Origin: an uncultured bacterium
GTDB taxonomy: Bacteria > Verrucomicrobiota > Kiritimatiellia > RFP12 > UBA1067
Assembly: GCA_902761035.1 (NCBI GenBank)
Contig: CACWIW010000049.1
Location: 1-40,275 of the forward strand
Reading direction: 5' to 3'
DNA length: 40,275 nt
Shown: positions 31,909-40,275 of the stretch, piece after piece
Layout: each line of letters starts with the position of its first letter
Numbering within the stretch: position 1 is the stretch's first letter
Notes under the pieces: model-generated
What the model was told of the DNA's origin: nothing
Seen by the model: the letters and a program-made list of their open reading frames with translations, nothing else
Database searches by the model: none
Translations under genes and position numbers: made by a program

Positions 31909-34863
31909 ATGAACCGACTTGAAATCATAGAGACGCTTCTGCACTGGCTGATGTGGATCAGTCTGGGCGCATTGCTGTTGATTGCGGCAGCGTGCGCCTA
32001 CGTCGGATTGCGCCGCGTGAGCCAGGTGCTTTATGCGCGGTTGCGTCCGGCCGCCATCGGCGTGTTCGCGGTTGTGGCGATAATAGCCACTGGCGAGGCG
32101 CAGAAGCGGCTGTTGCGCGACGGTGCGCTCGGTGATCGCGCCCTACCAAGCGTGACCGCCGAGGAGATTGCGCAGGGGTGGCGGCTTGAAAGCGTTGCAA
32201 CGAACGATGCGGTTTCGTATGCGATGCCGACGAACGGAGTTGAGTACATGCCGTGGTCGCTGGGCGGCGGGTACGAGACGCACTTTCCGCTTGACCTCGG
32301 CGACTTCGCGTTTCCGTTCGGCACGGGCGTGGTGCACCGCTTGGACGTGCTTTCCGGCGGCATGGTGGAGTCGCTGCCGCGGCAACGGGTGGAAGGGCGG
32401 TATTCGTCGGCGATGTCTATATGTGCGGCGAGGGAGTGGGCGTCGATTGTGCCGGGTGTGGGGAGGTTCTGGTGGGCGGATTCGGCGCGCTCGGTGATCG
32501 CGCCCTACCGTGGGAAGGTTCTTACATGGGAGAATGTGTATGCGGGGCGTGACCGCACGGGGCAGTACAATGCGCAGATTGAGTTACGGAGCGATGGCAA
32601 CTTTACGACGCGTTCAAATGACGTGGAACGTGTCTATCGGCGTGTGTTGCCGTACGACCTCGACAATGACGGTTTGCCGAACACGATAGACCCCGCGCCG
32701 GAGACGCCGCTCGTGCCGTCAGCGTGGAATCAGTCAGAGGATTGGGCGGCGGCTGCGTTTCCGTCCAATGCCGCAGAGATAGCCGCTATGGGCGGTTACG
32801 CTGCATGGGCTACCGCGCGTGGCGCTGATCCCGACAGGCGGCTTGTGTCGCTCAGCGTTTCGTTTGATGATGAGAGCGCGTGGCCTACGATGCTTGACTT
32901 CGGAGGCATTCCAGTGATAGCGGATGGTGCTGCGGAGCTGTCATTTGCCATCGACTGCGGCGCGCGGGTGCCGTTCACGCTCACTGCGGGACGGCTTGCG
33001 TCCGTGGAGGTGACGGCGACGCTGCCGCCGATGCGTTCGGGCGAAGGCATGACTACGACTGAGAGTGGCGAGTTCCTGGGCAACTACGTTTTTCCTCACG
33101 AACGCACCGTGAACGACGTGAAGGTGCATCTTGCTGACCCGTGTACCGGATGGCTGTGCCGTCTTGCAGGTGTGAACATCGACGGCGACTTGGATCATCT
33201 GCACCCAGGTGGCTCGGCCGAATTGACGGCAGAAGTGTCTCATTGCCATCCCGACGCATATCTGGGCTGCACGTGGACCGGCGGCTCGGGCATTGCGTTC
33301 TCGCAAGAACATTCGCTTTCGACGACCGTGACGTACGATCCGGACGAACCCGACATCTGGGCGACCAACGGCATTGACCTGATCACGCAGTTTGTCGGCT
33401 ACTCCCTGACGAACCACGTACACTTCACGGTGGGGACAACCAACGAACCAAATACCGAGTTTTCGATTTCATGCCCTGATGTGATGTTCTTAAATGATTT
33501 AAGCAATGGGAAACGGGCAGAAAGAGTGTACAGCGTATCGATTACGTTGTCTGGACCACATGGCACTGGGGGCCATGTTTCCATAACCTCAATTTCGGGA
33601 GCTGAGTTGAGGTTGTTTTATGATGAAGCCCTATTAATGCCTGCCACAAATGCTATTCCCTTTTATGTTCCCGAAGACGGATTTTATGAGACAACGACCA
33701 ACCTGTATCTTGCATGCACGACACTTGGCAACGGAATGCTGAGAGCGGAGATCGCTCTTGACGGTGGAGGGACAAAGTCAGGCACTTCACCTTGCAGGGT
33801 GATCGAACCCCTGCGCCGCTTCGTCATGACCGAACAGGCTTCTGACGGCCGGTTCTTCAATCCTTCGTGCCTGGTGTGGGGCACCAATGCGGCGTTGAAG
33901 GTCGCAGTGAATACAGGGACGGCGTCTTTTTCGCCGGAGGAGATCAGGTGGTCGGTTGTGTCCGGCCCCGGGATGGTGTTCCCCACAAATGGTCTGCAGA
34001 CGGTTCTGACGCCCACTGCTGACAATGGCACGGTCGTTGTGGAGGCTCGTTTCAACGATGACGAGATACAGCCTCGATTTGTCCTACCAATAGTAAGTCC
34101 GGTGACAATTAATGTGCGGGCCTTTGTGGTGGAGCCGCCAGATTCAGAGGAAACTCCATTAGATGGGGCGGAGTCATTGACTCCGTGGAAAATGTCTGAT
34201 GTTGAGGAGCGCATTGCTTTTGCGAACAAAGTGTTTTCGCAAGTGGGGGTAGACTTTCAACTCGTTGGCGTTGAACATGGTGTAGGTTCGGGGGAAGACT
34301 GGACATTTATTGAGAGTGAGGATCACGTTGATTCATTTGGCAGGCGGATAAAGACTATTTCAACTCAAGCCAAAAGCCTATTTGCACTGTCTTCAACGAA
34401 CGCGCCTGAAATCGCCGTCTTTTTTCTGGGCGACATAGTGAGTCGCAAGAAAGTTTCTGCCTTACGCCATCATAAATGGATAGTTATCGGACGCAAGGCG
34501 TCAGCCGTTGCGTCGGCCCATGAACTTGGGCATGTGCTCGGCCTTGACGACTGCTATGTTATGACTGCGGCAGGTGAACTGATTGTTGACGGCGACAAAC
34601 CTGTACAGCGAGGTACTTTCAGCACATCTGGACAGGATTGGTGGCATGAATCGGGGCGCGGATTCTATTCGCTTGCTGACGAGTTGGGAACCATGGCTGA
34701 ACAAATGCTTATGTATGGTGTAGATTCAGGGATTGGGCATGACATCCCTGGACTCTGGTTCAGAAGTCTTAGAAGGGATACGCTATTAGAGGATGATACG
34801 GTAGAGGCGCCAGTTGGCGCGCTGTACATAAACCGCAATCATGAGGAGGTTTACAGTCGATGA
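31909..34863 (+). CDS. Membrane-anchored metzincin-like metalloprotease with large ectodomain
   Basis: The product is 984 residues. Two membrane segments (about 5-31 and 46-62) precede a large extracytoplasmic part. A thrombospondin-type-3-like calcium motif (DLDNDGLPNTIDP) lies near 251. Ig-like or beta-rich segments follow. The C-terminal domain has HELGHVLGLDD at 871-881, matching the metzincin zinc signature H-E-x-x-H-x-x-G-x-x-D with D881 as third ligand. This points to a surface zinc protease; the substrate is unknown. A TACACT box lies at 31889-31894, and degenerate copies of the 23-bp iteron motif sit upstream. Two copies of a dispersed 23-bp repeat lie inside the gene. Its stop overlaps the next start. 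Confidence 0.75.
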   Translation: MNRLEIIETLLHWLMWISLGALLLIAAACAYVGLRRVSQVLYARLRPAAIGVFAVVAIIATGEAQKRLLRDGALGDRALPSVTAEEIAQGWRLESVATNDAVSYAMPTNGVEYMPWSLGGGYETHFPLDLGDFAFPFGTGVVHRLDVLSGGMVESLPRQRVEGRYSSAMSICAAREWASIVPGVGRFWWADSARSVIAPYRGKVLTWENVYAGRDRTGQYNAQIELRSDGNFTTRSNDVERVYRRVLPYDLDNDGLPNTIDPAPETPLVPSAWNQSEDWAAAAFPSNAAEIAAMGGYAAWATARGADPDRRLVSLSVSFDDESAWPTMLDFGGIPVIADGAAELSFAIDCGARVPFTLTAGRLASVEVTATLPPMRSGEGMTTTESGEFLGNYVFPHERTVNDVKVHLADPCTGWLCRLAGVNIDGDLDHLHPGGSAELTAEVSHCHPDAYLGCTWTGGSGIAFSQEHSLSTTVTYDPDEPDIWATNGIDLITQFVGYSLTNHVHFTVGTTNEPNTEFSISCPDVMFLNDLSNGKRAERVYSVSITLSGPHGTGGHVSITSISGAELRLFYDEALLMPATNAIPFYVPEDGFYETTTNLYLACTTLGNGMLRAEIALDGGGTKSGTSPCRVIEPLRRFVMTEQASDGRFFNPSCLVWGTNAALKVAVNTGTASFSPEEIRWSVVSGPGMVFPTNGLQTVLTPTADNGTVVVEARFNDDEIQPRFVLPIVSPVTINVRAFVVEPPDSEETPLDGAESLTPWKMSDVEERIAFANKVFSQVGVDFQLVGVEHGVGSGEDWTFIESEDHVDSFGRRIKTISTQAKSLFALSSTNAPEIAVFFLGDIVSRKKVSALRHHKWIVIGRKASAVASAHELGHVLGLDDCYVMTAAGELIVDGDKPVQRGTFSTSGQDWWHESGRGFYSLADELGTMAEQMLMYGVDSGIGHDIPGLWFRSLRRDTLLEDDTVEAPVGALYINRNHEEVYSR
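32125..32147 (+). repeat. Dispersed 23-bp repeat inside the protease gene, copy 1
   Basis: GCGCTCGGTGATCGCGCC followed by CTACC. Read in frame here it encodes GALGDRALP. The same bases at 32487-32509 are read in another frame. Confidence 0.8.
32487..32509 (+). repeat. Dispersed 23-bp repeat inside the protease gene, copy 2
   Basis: Identical to the copy at 32125-32147 but read in a different frame (ARSVIAPY). A third, 18-base copy lies intergenically on the minus strand at 1680-1697. Confidence 0.8.
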
Positions 34864-35708
34864 AGACGAGAGTCGCATTTTGCATTATGTCGATTGCCGC
34901 ATTCGTGGCATTGGGCGACGGGTCGGCATTCTCTCCTGCCGAAACAAACCGGGTCGCAAGAAGGCTTATACACAGGGCAATGAGACTGAGCGGTTGCCAT
35001 GAGATACCCGACGAGGGGGAGTTGTACAATCCTGACGAGGATCTTGGTACATGGCATGGATTTCTCGGAGGCGACGAAACCAACGGCTGGACCGTCGCCG
35101 CGAAGAAGGCTGCGTTCGACTGGTATCTTTCCACTCTTGGCTCATGCGATTGTCGATCTTTGACGCACCGGGACAAGCTTCTTGTTCTCAATGCCGTGGA
35201 AATGTGCGAAGCACTTGCGTATACGAATGCCGTACCCAGTCTGAAGGCTCTGGTGCTTAATCCTCTGGGAATACATCGGGATGTGGCCATGACTACGGCA
35301 CTGAAGTTTTCCCCGATCGACGATACGACAACGCAATTCGTGGAGAGTATGCTGACGAATACCGTGCAATACACGGCCGGAGAGAGACTTGCCTGTTACT
35401 GGGGGTATGCAAGGCGTCTTCGCGACGAATTTGAGACAGGGGATGCCTATGGTCGTGCCGTGCGAATGTTCTATCGAAACAGATTGGTGGATTGGATTGG
35501 TGGAATGACTGTTGACCGCCTGCTTTCTGAGCGCATTGACGGATATGTCATTAGTTCCAATCGCCTAGATACTGCGTTGTTCATGCTTGCGCCTACAAAC
35601 ACACGTCCTCAGTTTGTAGAATACTTCACCACTGTCACCAACCAACTTCTCTCGTCAGGGCAGCCGTTGCAGTGGATCAACGTCGGAGCGAGTGGTAATT
35701 GCCGTTAA
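34860..35708 (+). CDS. Secreted protein of unknown function, coupled to the metalloprotease
   Basis: The 282-residue product begins at an ATG that overlaps the protease stop (ATGA), with AGGAGG just upstream inside the protease gene. The N-terminus (MKTRVAFCIMSIAAFVALGDG) is a signal peptide. The rest is mostly helical, with no domain I recognise; cysteine pairs (CDC, others) may form disulfides outside the cytoplasm. Tight coupling suggests a dedicated partner such as an inhibitor, chaperone or substrate-presenting subunit. That is inference. Confidence 0.75.
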   Translation: MKTRVAFCIMSIAAFVALGDGSAFSPAETNRVARRLIHRAMRLSGCHEIPDEGELYNPDEDLGTWHGFLGGDETNGWTVAAKKAAFDWYLSTLGSCDCRSLTHRDKLLVLNAVEMCEALAYTNAVPSLKALVLNPLGIHRDVAMTTALKFSPIDDTTTQFVESMLTNTVQYTAGERLACYWGYARRLRDEFETGDAYGRAVRMFYRNRLVDWIGGMTVDRLLSERIDGYVISSNRLDTALFMLAPTNTRPQFVEYFTTVTNQLLSSGQPLQWINVGASGNCR

Positions 35709-35722
35709 AGGGGGAAATAGCC

Positions 35723-36598
35723 ATGCCTGAAAAATCATTCGAAGAGAAATTGGAAGAGCGCGAAGCCGCGATTCGACAGCAGTGGGCGGCGCAGTCGAAG
35801 GCGAAGAAGATTGCGAATGCTGACGATTCGCCTGATGGTTTGATTGAAGGGGAACGAGCAATGAGAAGCCTGACCGATGAAGACCATAAGCAAATCTATA
35901 GGATAGTCTGTGAAGTCGCGGGCAGAAACGGCGTTGAAGGCGTCGAACTCTCCGGCGACGCCGATAATCCTTTTTCATACTTCCTTGAAATACCGCTTGC
36001 AGTTGACGAGCAGATCGCCGTGAAGACCTGCAACGAGCTGTTCCATGCCCTTGGGCTGCTGCCGGAGGGCAAGAATCTCGCTTTGGGGGAGCTGGGCGAT
36101 TACTGCAATATCGTACCGCCGGAAGGCAATTGGTACTATCTCGCCGTGTTCAACCATCCGATCATGGTTGGGGTGAAGGAAACTGATCCGGGGAGCGAAT
36201 TCATCCTGAAGAACTGGCGGGAATATGGCGGCGATGAAGAGGTGGATGATGAGACATTGGAGATGTTGGAGCTTATCGACGGCATCAAGGAAGGGCGGTT
36301 GAAGTCGAAGACGCCGGATGGCTATCTGGTGTTGAAGGGCGAGTTCTACGATGCGATTGATTCGGGGAGAAAGAGGGTCGAGTACCGCGATTTCACCGAA
36401 TACAACCTGAAGCGCACCATCGGGATTAAGACGATCCGCTTCAATCGCGGCTACGTGAAGAACGCTCCGCAGATGAAGTGGGAGGTTGAGAAGGTCGTGC
36501 TTCTTGACACCGACGACAACGAATGCGACCCGTTCAACGTGCCGGATAGCTTCTGGCCTACAACAATAGCGATCCACCTTGGCAAGAGGGTTGGGTGA
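35723..36598 (+). CDS. ASCH-domain-like protein
   Basis: The product is 291 residues. AAAGGGGG upstream supports ATG 35723. The N-terminal half has a charged helix (EEKLEEREAAIRQQW) and an unassigned region. The C-terminal 90 residues (YLVLKGEFYDAIDSGRKRVEYRD, KTIRFNRGYVKNAP, WEVEKVVLLD) fit the ASCH/PUA-like fold, a probable RNA-binding module, in the form often met in phage and mobile elements. It starts 14 bases after the previous stop and may belong to the same transcript. Confidence 0.7.
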   Translation: MPEKSFEEKLEEREAAIRQQWAAQSKAKKIANADDSPDGLIEGERAMRSLTDEDHKQIYRIVCEVAGRNGVEGVELSGDADNPFSYFLEIPLAVDEQIAVKTCNELFHALGLLPEGKNLALGELGDYCNIVPPEGNWYYLAVFNHPIMVGVKETDPGSEFILKNWREYGGDEEVDDETLEMLELIDGIKEGRLKSKTPDGYLVLKGEFYDAIDSGRKRVEYRDFTEYNLKRTIGIKTIRFNRGYVKNAPQMKWEVEKVVLLDTDDNECDPFNVPDSFWPTTIAIHLGKRVG

Positions 36599-36776
36599 AA
36601 GAAGATGGAGTCAAAGACGGCGGAGCGCGCAGCCGCTGGCGATGCGGGTAATGCCGATACAAAACAGATACAAATATTAGACAAAAAATAGACAACTCTT
36701 ATACCGTTTCATAACAACTTTCCCGCGCCGATTTGGTATTCTATCCGCATCGGCACAAGCCGGGAAAGGATGGACT

Positions 36777-37511
36777 ATGGAACAAAAAGAAAATGTGATC
36801 GTATCCACTCTGGAGGACGATTCGATCAGGTCGCGGATTTTCACCATTCGCGGTGTGCAAGTGATGCTTGACCGCGATCTTGCGGAGCTGTATGGGGTGC
36901 CGACAAAAAGATTGAACGAGCAAGTGAAGCGCAACAGTATTCGCTTCCCCGCCAATTTCATGTTTCCTTTGAATGATGTCGAGATTCAGGATGTCCTCAC
37001 TGGAACTTCGGATGAGATCAGTCGTTCAAGGTCGCAAATTGCGACCTTGAAGAAAGGACGTGGCCACAACATCAAGTATCGCCCGAACGTCTTTACAGAA
37101 CACGGAATCATTATGCTTGCAAGTGTGTTGAAGAGCGAAATCGCTGCACTTGTCAGTATAAGGATTACCAATGCTTTCGTCGCGATGCGTAAAACTCTTG
37201 CTTCCATTGCACCGCTCCTTGAGCGAATCGAGGCATTAGACCGGCGGCAAGTTGCAGATCAGGCACGAAACGAATCCAACCAGATTCGTAACGAGGAGCG
37301 ATTCAAGCTCATCCTCGACGCCATGCAGGACAAACGCTTCCCGCCGCAGAAGGTGTTCTATGACGGGCAGATATATGACGCATTTGATCAGATGAAGAAG
37401 TTCGTGCTGATGGCGAAGTCGGAACTGATTGTGATCGATCCGTACTTCGACGACTCTGTGCTGCCGCTTATTGCGCAGAAGCGTCCGGGCGGAGCTAGCG
37501 CACGCGGGTGA
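36777..37511 (+). CDS. ORF6N-domain protein, 3'-truncated
   Basis: Residues about 13-105 are an ORF6N (KilA-N-related) DNA-binding domain: IRSRIFTIRGVQVMLDRDLA, ELYGVPTKRLNEQVKRN, RFPANFMF. A coiled coil follows, then a helix-strand region (VFYDGQIYDAFDQMKKFVL, IDPYFDDSVLPLIAQKR). Relatives continue well beyond this point. Here the frame runs for only a few codons of foreign sequence (GGASARG) and ends inside the 3' end of iorA on the other strand. The break near 37488-37494 probably marks a rearrangement boundary. Confidence 0.8.
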   Translation: MEQKENVIVSTLEDDSIRSRIFTIRGVQVMLDRDLAELYGVPTKRLNEQVKRNSIRFPANFMFPLNDVEIQDVLTGTSDEISRSRSQIATLKKGRGHNIKYRPNVFTEHGIIMLASVLKSEIAALVSIRITNAFVAMRKTLASIAPLLERIEALDRRQVADQARNESNQIRNEERFKLILDAMQDKRFPPQKVFYDGQIYDAFDQMKKFVLMAKSELIVIDPYFDDSVLPLIAQKRPGGASARG

Positions 37512-39267
37512 TGGCGCCGAACTTGCACACCTGCTGGCACTGTTTGCAGCCGGCGCAGAGCGACGGGTCGATCTTCATCTGGAAGCGGCCCGGCGCTGTT
37601 TCTTTTCCGCGCGTCATCGCGGGGCAGCCCATCTTGAAGCACGCGCCGCACGCCTTGCACTTCTTCTCGTCGACTTCGCAGAGACCTTCCTTCGTGAGCT
37701 TCGCCGCGATGCGGCACGGCGCGTAGGCGATGATCACCGCGCCCTCGTCGCCGTCCATCGCGTCCTTCAGCACCTTCTCCAGCTCGCCGAGGTCGTCCGC
37801 GCTCACGGTTACGACCTTTTTGTAGCCCATCGCCTTGGCGACGGCGGCGATCTCCGTGACGGGCGCGGAATCGCCGGCGAGGGTCTTGCCCGTGCCAGGG
37901 TTGTCCTGGTGGCCGGTCATGGCGGTGATGCGGTTGTCGAGGACGACCGTCGTCACCGGCGTGCCGTTGTAGTGCGCCGAGAGGATGCCCGTGAGGCCGC
38001 TGTGGAAGAACGTGGAGTCGCCCAGGACGGCGCAGATGCGTCCCTTGAGTCCCGCCTTGCGCATGCCGGCCGCGTTGCCGATCGAGGCGCCCATGCAGAT
38101 CGTCGAGTCCATCGCGTTGAGGGGCGGGAACGCGCCGAGCGTGTAGCAGCCGATGTCGCCCGTCACCGTGGCGCCGAGTTTGTGGAGTACGTAGAAGACG
38201 CCGCGGTGTCCGCAGCCCGCGCAGAGCACGGGCGGACGCGTGGGAAGGGACGGATCGGGCTTCGCCGGCTTCGCCTTCGGCACGTCCTTCAGGAGTTCGT
38301 GGCGGAGGTTCTGGAGACGGTCCGGGTTGAGCTCGAGCATGTTGAGTTCGGTCTTGTGGCTCTGCACCTTGATGCCGAGCGCACGCACCTGGCTCTCGAT
38401 GAACGGATCGAGTTCCTCGACCACGAGCACGTGGCGCACGGTCTTCGCGAACTTCTTCACGAGTTCGGCGGGGAAGGGGTTCGTCCAGCCCAGCTTGAGG
38501 ATGGTGAACTCGGGGAACACCTCCTTCACGTACTGGTACGTCACGCCGCTCGTGATGATGCCGACCTGCTTCTTGCCCGGCTCGATGCGGTTGAACTTCG
38601 AGCGGGATGCGGCGCGGGCCATCTCTTGCTCGCGCTTCTGTGCGGCGAGACGCTGCCCGCGCGCGAACGCCGGCACGGGGATCGTGCGCGTGATGTCCTT
38701 CACGTAGGGAATCACCGGGTGCGGCGCGGGGTGGAAGTCGCCGAGGTCCACAAGCGAGCTCGAGTGCGAGGTGCGCGTGGTGAGGCGCAGGAAGCACGGC
38801 ACACGGTACTTCTCGGACGTCTCGAACGCGGCCTGCACCATGTCGTACGCCTCCTGGCTGTCGGAAGGCTCGAACATGGGCACGCGCGCGAACTTCGCGA
38901 TGTTGCGGTTGTCCTGCTCGTTCTGCGAGGAGTGCATGCCGGGGTCGTCCGCCGTCACCACCACCATGCCGCCCGTCGCGCCCACGAACGTGAACGTCAT
39001 GAGCGGGTCCATCGCCACGTTGAGGCCCACGTGCTTCATGGCCGTGAGCGACCGCGCGCCGGCCATCGACGCGCCGATCGCCGTCTCCATGGCGACCTTC
39101 TCGTTCACGGCCCACTCGCACTTGACGGTGTCCTTGAACTTGGCGATGTTTTCGAGGATTTCCGTGGACGGCGTACCGGGGTAGGCGCTGGCCACGATGC
39201 AGCCGGCCTGCGCGGCGCCACGCGCCACGGCCTCGTTTGCGGACAACAGGACTTTCTTCGCGCTCAT
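37495..39267 (-). CDS. iorA: Indolepyruvate ferredoxin oxidoreductase, alpha subunit
   Basis: The 590-residue product oxidatively decarboxylates aryl pyruvates from aromatic amino acid transamination to aryl-acetyl-CoA, passing electrons to ferredoxin. The N-terminus has the pyrimidine-domain motif ASAYPGTPSTEILE. The TPP-binding half has CAGCGHRGVFYVL, TGDIGCYTLG and GDSTFFHSG, then LDN. The C-terminus carries two 4Fe-4S motifs (CKACGACFKMGCP and CAGCKQCQQVC). AAGGGAAG lies before the start. It is the second gene behind the alcohol dehydrogenase, 28 bases apart. The beta subunit gene iorB, often the next gene, is not there: the downstream side runs straight into the truncated ORF6N gene. Confidence 0.95.
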   Translation of the reverse strand: MSAKKVLLSANEAVARGAAQAGCIVASAYPGTPSTEILENIAKFKDTVKCEWAVNEKVAMETAIGASMAGARSLTAMKHVGLNVAMDPLMTFTFVGATGGMVVVTADDPGMHSSQNEQDNRNIAKFARVPMFEPSDSQEAYDMVQAAFETSEKYRVPCFLRLTTRTSHSSSLVDLGDFHPAPHPVIPYVKDITRTIPVPAFARGQRLAAQKREQEMARAASRSKFNRIEPGKKQVGIITSGVTYQYVKEVFPEFTILKLGWTNPFPAELVKKFAKTVRHVLVVEELDPFIESQVRALGIKVQSHKTELNMLELNPDRLQNLRHELLKDVPKAKPAKPDPSLPTRPPVLCAGCGHRGVFYVLHKLGATVTGDIGCYTLGAFPPLNAMDSTICMGASIGNAAGMRKAGLKGRICAVLGDSTFFHSGLTGILSAHYNGTPVTTVVLDNRITAMTGHQDNPGTGKTLAGDSAPVTEIAAVAKAMGYKKVVTVSADDLGELEKVLKDAMDGDEGAVIIAYAPCRIAAKLTKEGLCEVDEKKCKACGACFKMGCPAMTRGKETAPGRFQMKIDPSLCAGCKQCQQVCKFGAITRVR

Positions 39268-39295
39268 CTTCGTGCTTTCTCGACTTCCCTTGAGA

Positions 39296-40275
39296 CTACA
39301 TCAGCGACTTGTAGAGTTTGGCGATCTGCTCGACCGTGCAGTCGCGCGGGTTGCCCGGACGGCAGGCGTCCGCGTAGGCGCTCTCTGCGAGGAACTGCAC
39401 GTCCTCCTTCTTGAGGACGCCCTTGAGGTCCGGCGGGATGCCCACGTCGGCGGAGAGCTTCTCGACCGCGGCGATCGCGGCTTTGCGCGCCTGGGCGAGC
39501 GTCATCTTCTCGACGCCCTTCACGCCCATCGCCTCGGCGATCTTGCGGTACTTCGTGCCCGTCGCGGGCGCGTTGAACTTCATCGCCGTCGGGAGCAGGA
39601 TCGCGCATGCCTTGCCGTGCGGCATGTCGTAGAGGGCCGAGAGACCGTGCGCCATCGAGTGGTCCACGCCGAGGCCCACGTTCGAGAAGCCCATGCCGGC
39701 GATGTACTGGCCGAGTGCCATGCCCTCACGTCCGGACGGCTTGTTCGCCACGGCGTCGCGCAGGTGGAGCGAGATGAGGCGGATCGCCTCGAGGTGCATC
39801 ATGTCCGTCATCGGGCACGCGGCCTTCGTGATGTAGCCCTCGATCGCGTGCGTGAGCGCGTCCATGCCCGTGAACGCCGTGAGGCCCTTTTCGTGATGTA
39901 GCCCTCGATCGCGTGCGTGAGCGCGTCCATGCCCGTGAACGCCGTGAGGCCCTTGGGCATCGTGGACATCATCTCGGGGTCGACGAACGCCACCACGGGG
40001 ATGTCGTGCGGATCGACGCACACGAACTTGCGCTTCTTCTCGACGTCGGTGATCACGTAGTTGATCGTGACCTCGGCGGCGGTGCCGGCCGTCGTGGGCA
40101 CGGCGAGGATCGGCTTCGACGGGTTCTTTGTGGGGGCCACGCCCTCGAGCGAGCGCACGTCCGCGAACTTCGGGTTCGCGATGATGATGCCCACGGCCTT
40201 TGCCGTGTCCATCGACGAGCCGCCGCCGATCGCGATGATGCAGTCGGCCTTCGCGGCCTTGAACGCCTTCACGCC
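39296..40275 (-). pseudogene. Iron-containing alcohol dehydrogenase, frameshifted by a 65-bp duplication and partial at the window edge
   Basis: The start lies beyond the right edge. The N-terminal part has the NAD-binding IAIGGGSSMDTAKA. The iron-binding part has GMDALTHAIEGY and DHSMAHGLSALYDMPHG, matching group III alcohol dehydrogenases of the lactaldehyde reductase/1,3-propanediol dehydrogenase type. The protein is coherent in two frames that meet at a perfect 65-bp tandem duplication (39825-39954). Removing one copy restores a single frame to the stop at 39296-39298. As written, the product would be truncated before the second pair of iron ligands. It is probably cotranscribed with iorA. 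Confidence 0.88.
39825..39954. repeat. Perfect 65-bp tandem duplication
   Basis: Bases 39825-39889 and 39890-39954 are identical. The unit is not a multiple of three, so it shifts the alcohol dehydrogenase frame. Both copies encode the KGLTAFTGMDALTHAIEG segment when read in the proper frame. Confidence 0.93.

Noticed and set aside
36777..37511. Prophage
   Set aside because: ORF6N and ASCH domains occur in phages, but no capsid, terminase, portal, tail or integrase genes are present.
37471..39414. Long plus-strand open frame of 647 codons
   Set aside because: It is the Arg/His/Leu-rich antisense shadow of iorA, whose minus-strand product has complete TPP and iron-sulfur motifs. The out-of-frame minus frame 37388-39121 is likewise a shadow.

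Overview
The window looks like a chromosomal segment from an uncultured member of the PVC superphylum, most likely a Kiritimatiellota/Verrucomicrobiota/Lentisphaerota-type bacterium. This is inferred from gene content: a very large secreted protein with autotransporter-associated beta-strand repeats, SUMF1 and BspA leucine-rich repeat proteins, paired Hanks kinases and ECF sigma factors, a GH127 arabinofuranosidase, AAA/PD-(D/E)XK ATPases, and many short dispersed repeats. Most genes are GC-rich; the restriction locus, the ends of some accessory genes and the intergenic repeats are locally AT-richer. No rRNA, tRNA or CRISPR array was seen.

Layout. 1-2.8 kb: the tail of an Rpn-type nuclease, a 5'-truncated beta-strand-repeat protein, and about 1.2 kb of non-coding DNA with two tandem repeat arrays and a MITE-like inverted repeat. 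2.8-11.8 kb: a 1596-residue secreted beta-strand-repeat protein, an AAA-ATPase/PD-(D/E)XK gene and a secreted GH127 enzyme. 11.8-26.8 kb: a repeat-rich accessory block holding two kinase-sigma gene pairs, a double-SUMF1 secreted protein, two AbrB antitoxins with broken PIN toxins, an intact HicBA pair, a DUF4143 ATPase behind a 23-bp iteron array, an unknown membrane-anchored protein, a 1217-residue BspA/thioredoxin secreted protein and a DUF4186 gene. 26.8-31.8 kb: a type I restriction locus with broken hsdR but complete hsdM and hsdS frames. 31.9-37.5 kb: a membrane-anchored metzincin-like protease with an overlapping partner gene, an ASCH-domain gene and a truncated ORF6N gene. 37.5-40.3 kb, minus strand: iorA and an iron-containing alcohol dehydrogenase broken by a 65-bp tandem duplication; these look like core metabolism outside the accessory block.

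The most interesting set is 11.8-26.8 kb. Two secreted proteins with unrelated C-terminal domains (SUMF1 pair; LRR plus thioredoxin) share the same roughly 130-residue N-terminal domain, lie beside the kinase-sigma pairs, and are followed by the same folded 3' element, in which a strong hairpin is kept by G-U and compensating changes. Two genes next to the second kinase-sigma pair share an unusual promoter/leader block with a TATAAT box but no normal -35 box, a candidate target of a locally encoded sigma factor. Broken copies of the same 3' ends, the same 3' element and DUF4186 show that this block has been repeatedly duplicated and pruned. My working model is a modular kinase/sigma-controlled secreted-protein locus with exchangeable C-terminal domains; that functional link is inference.
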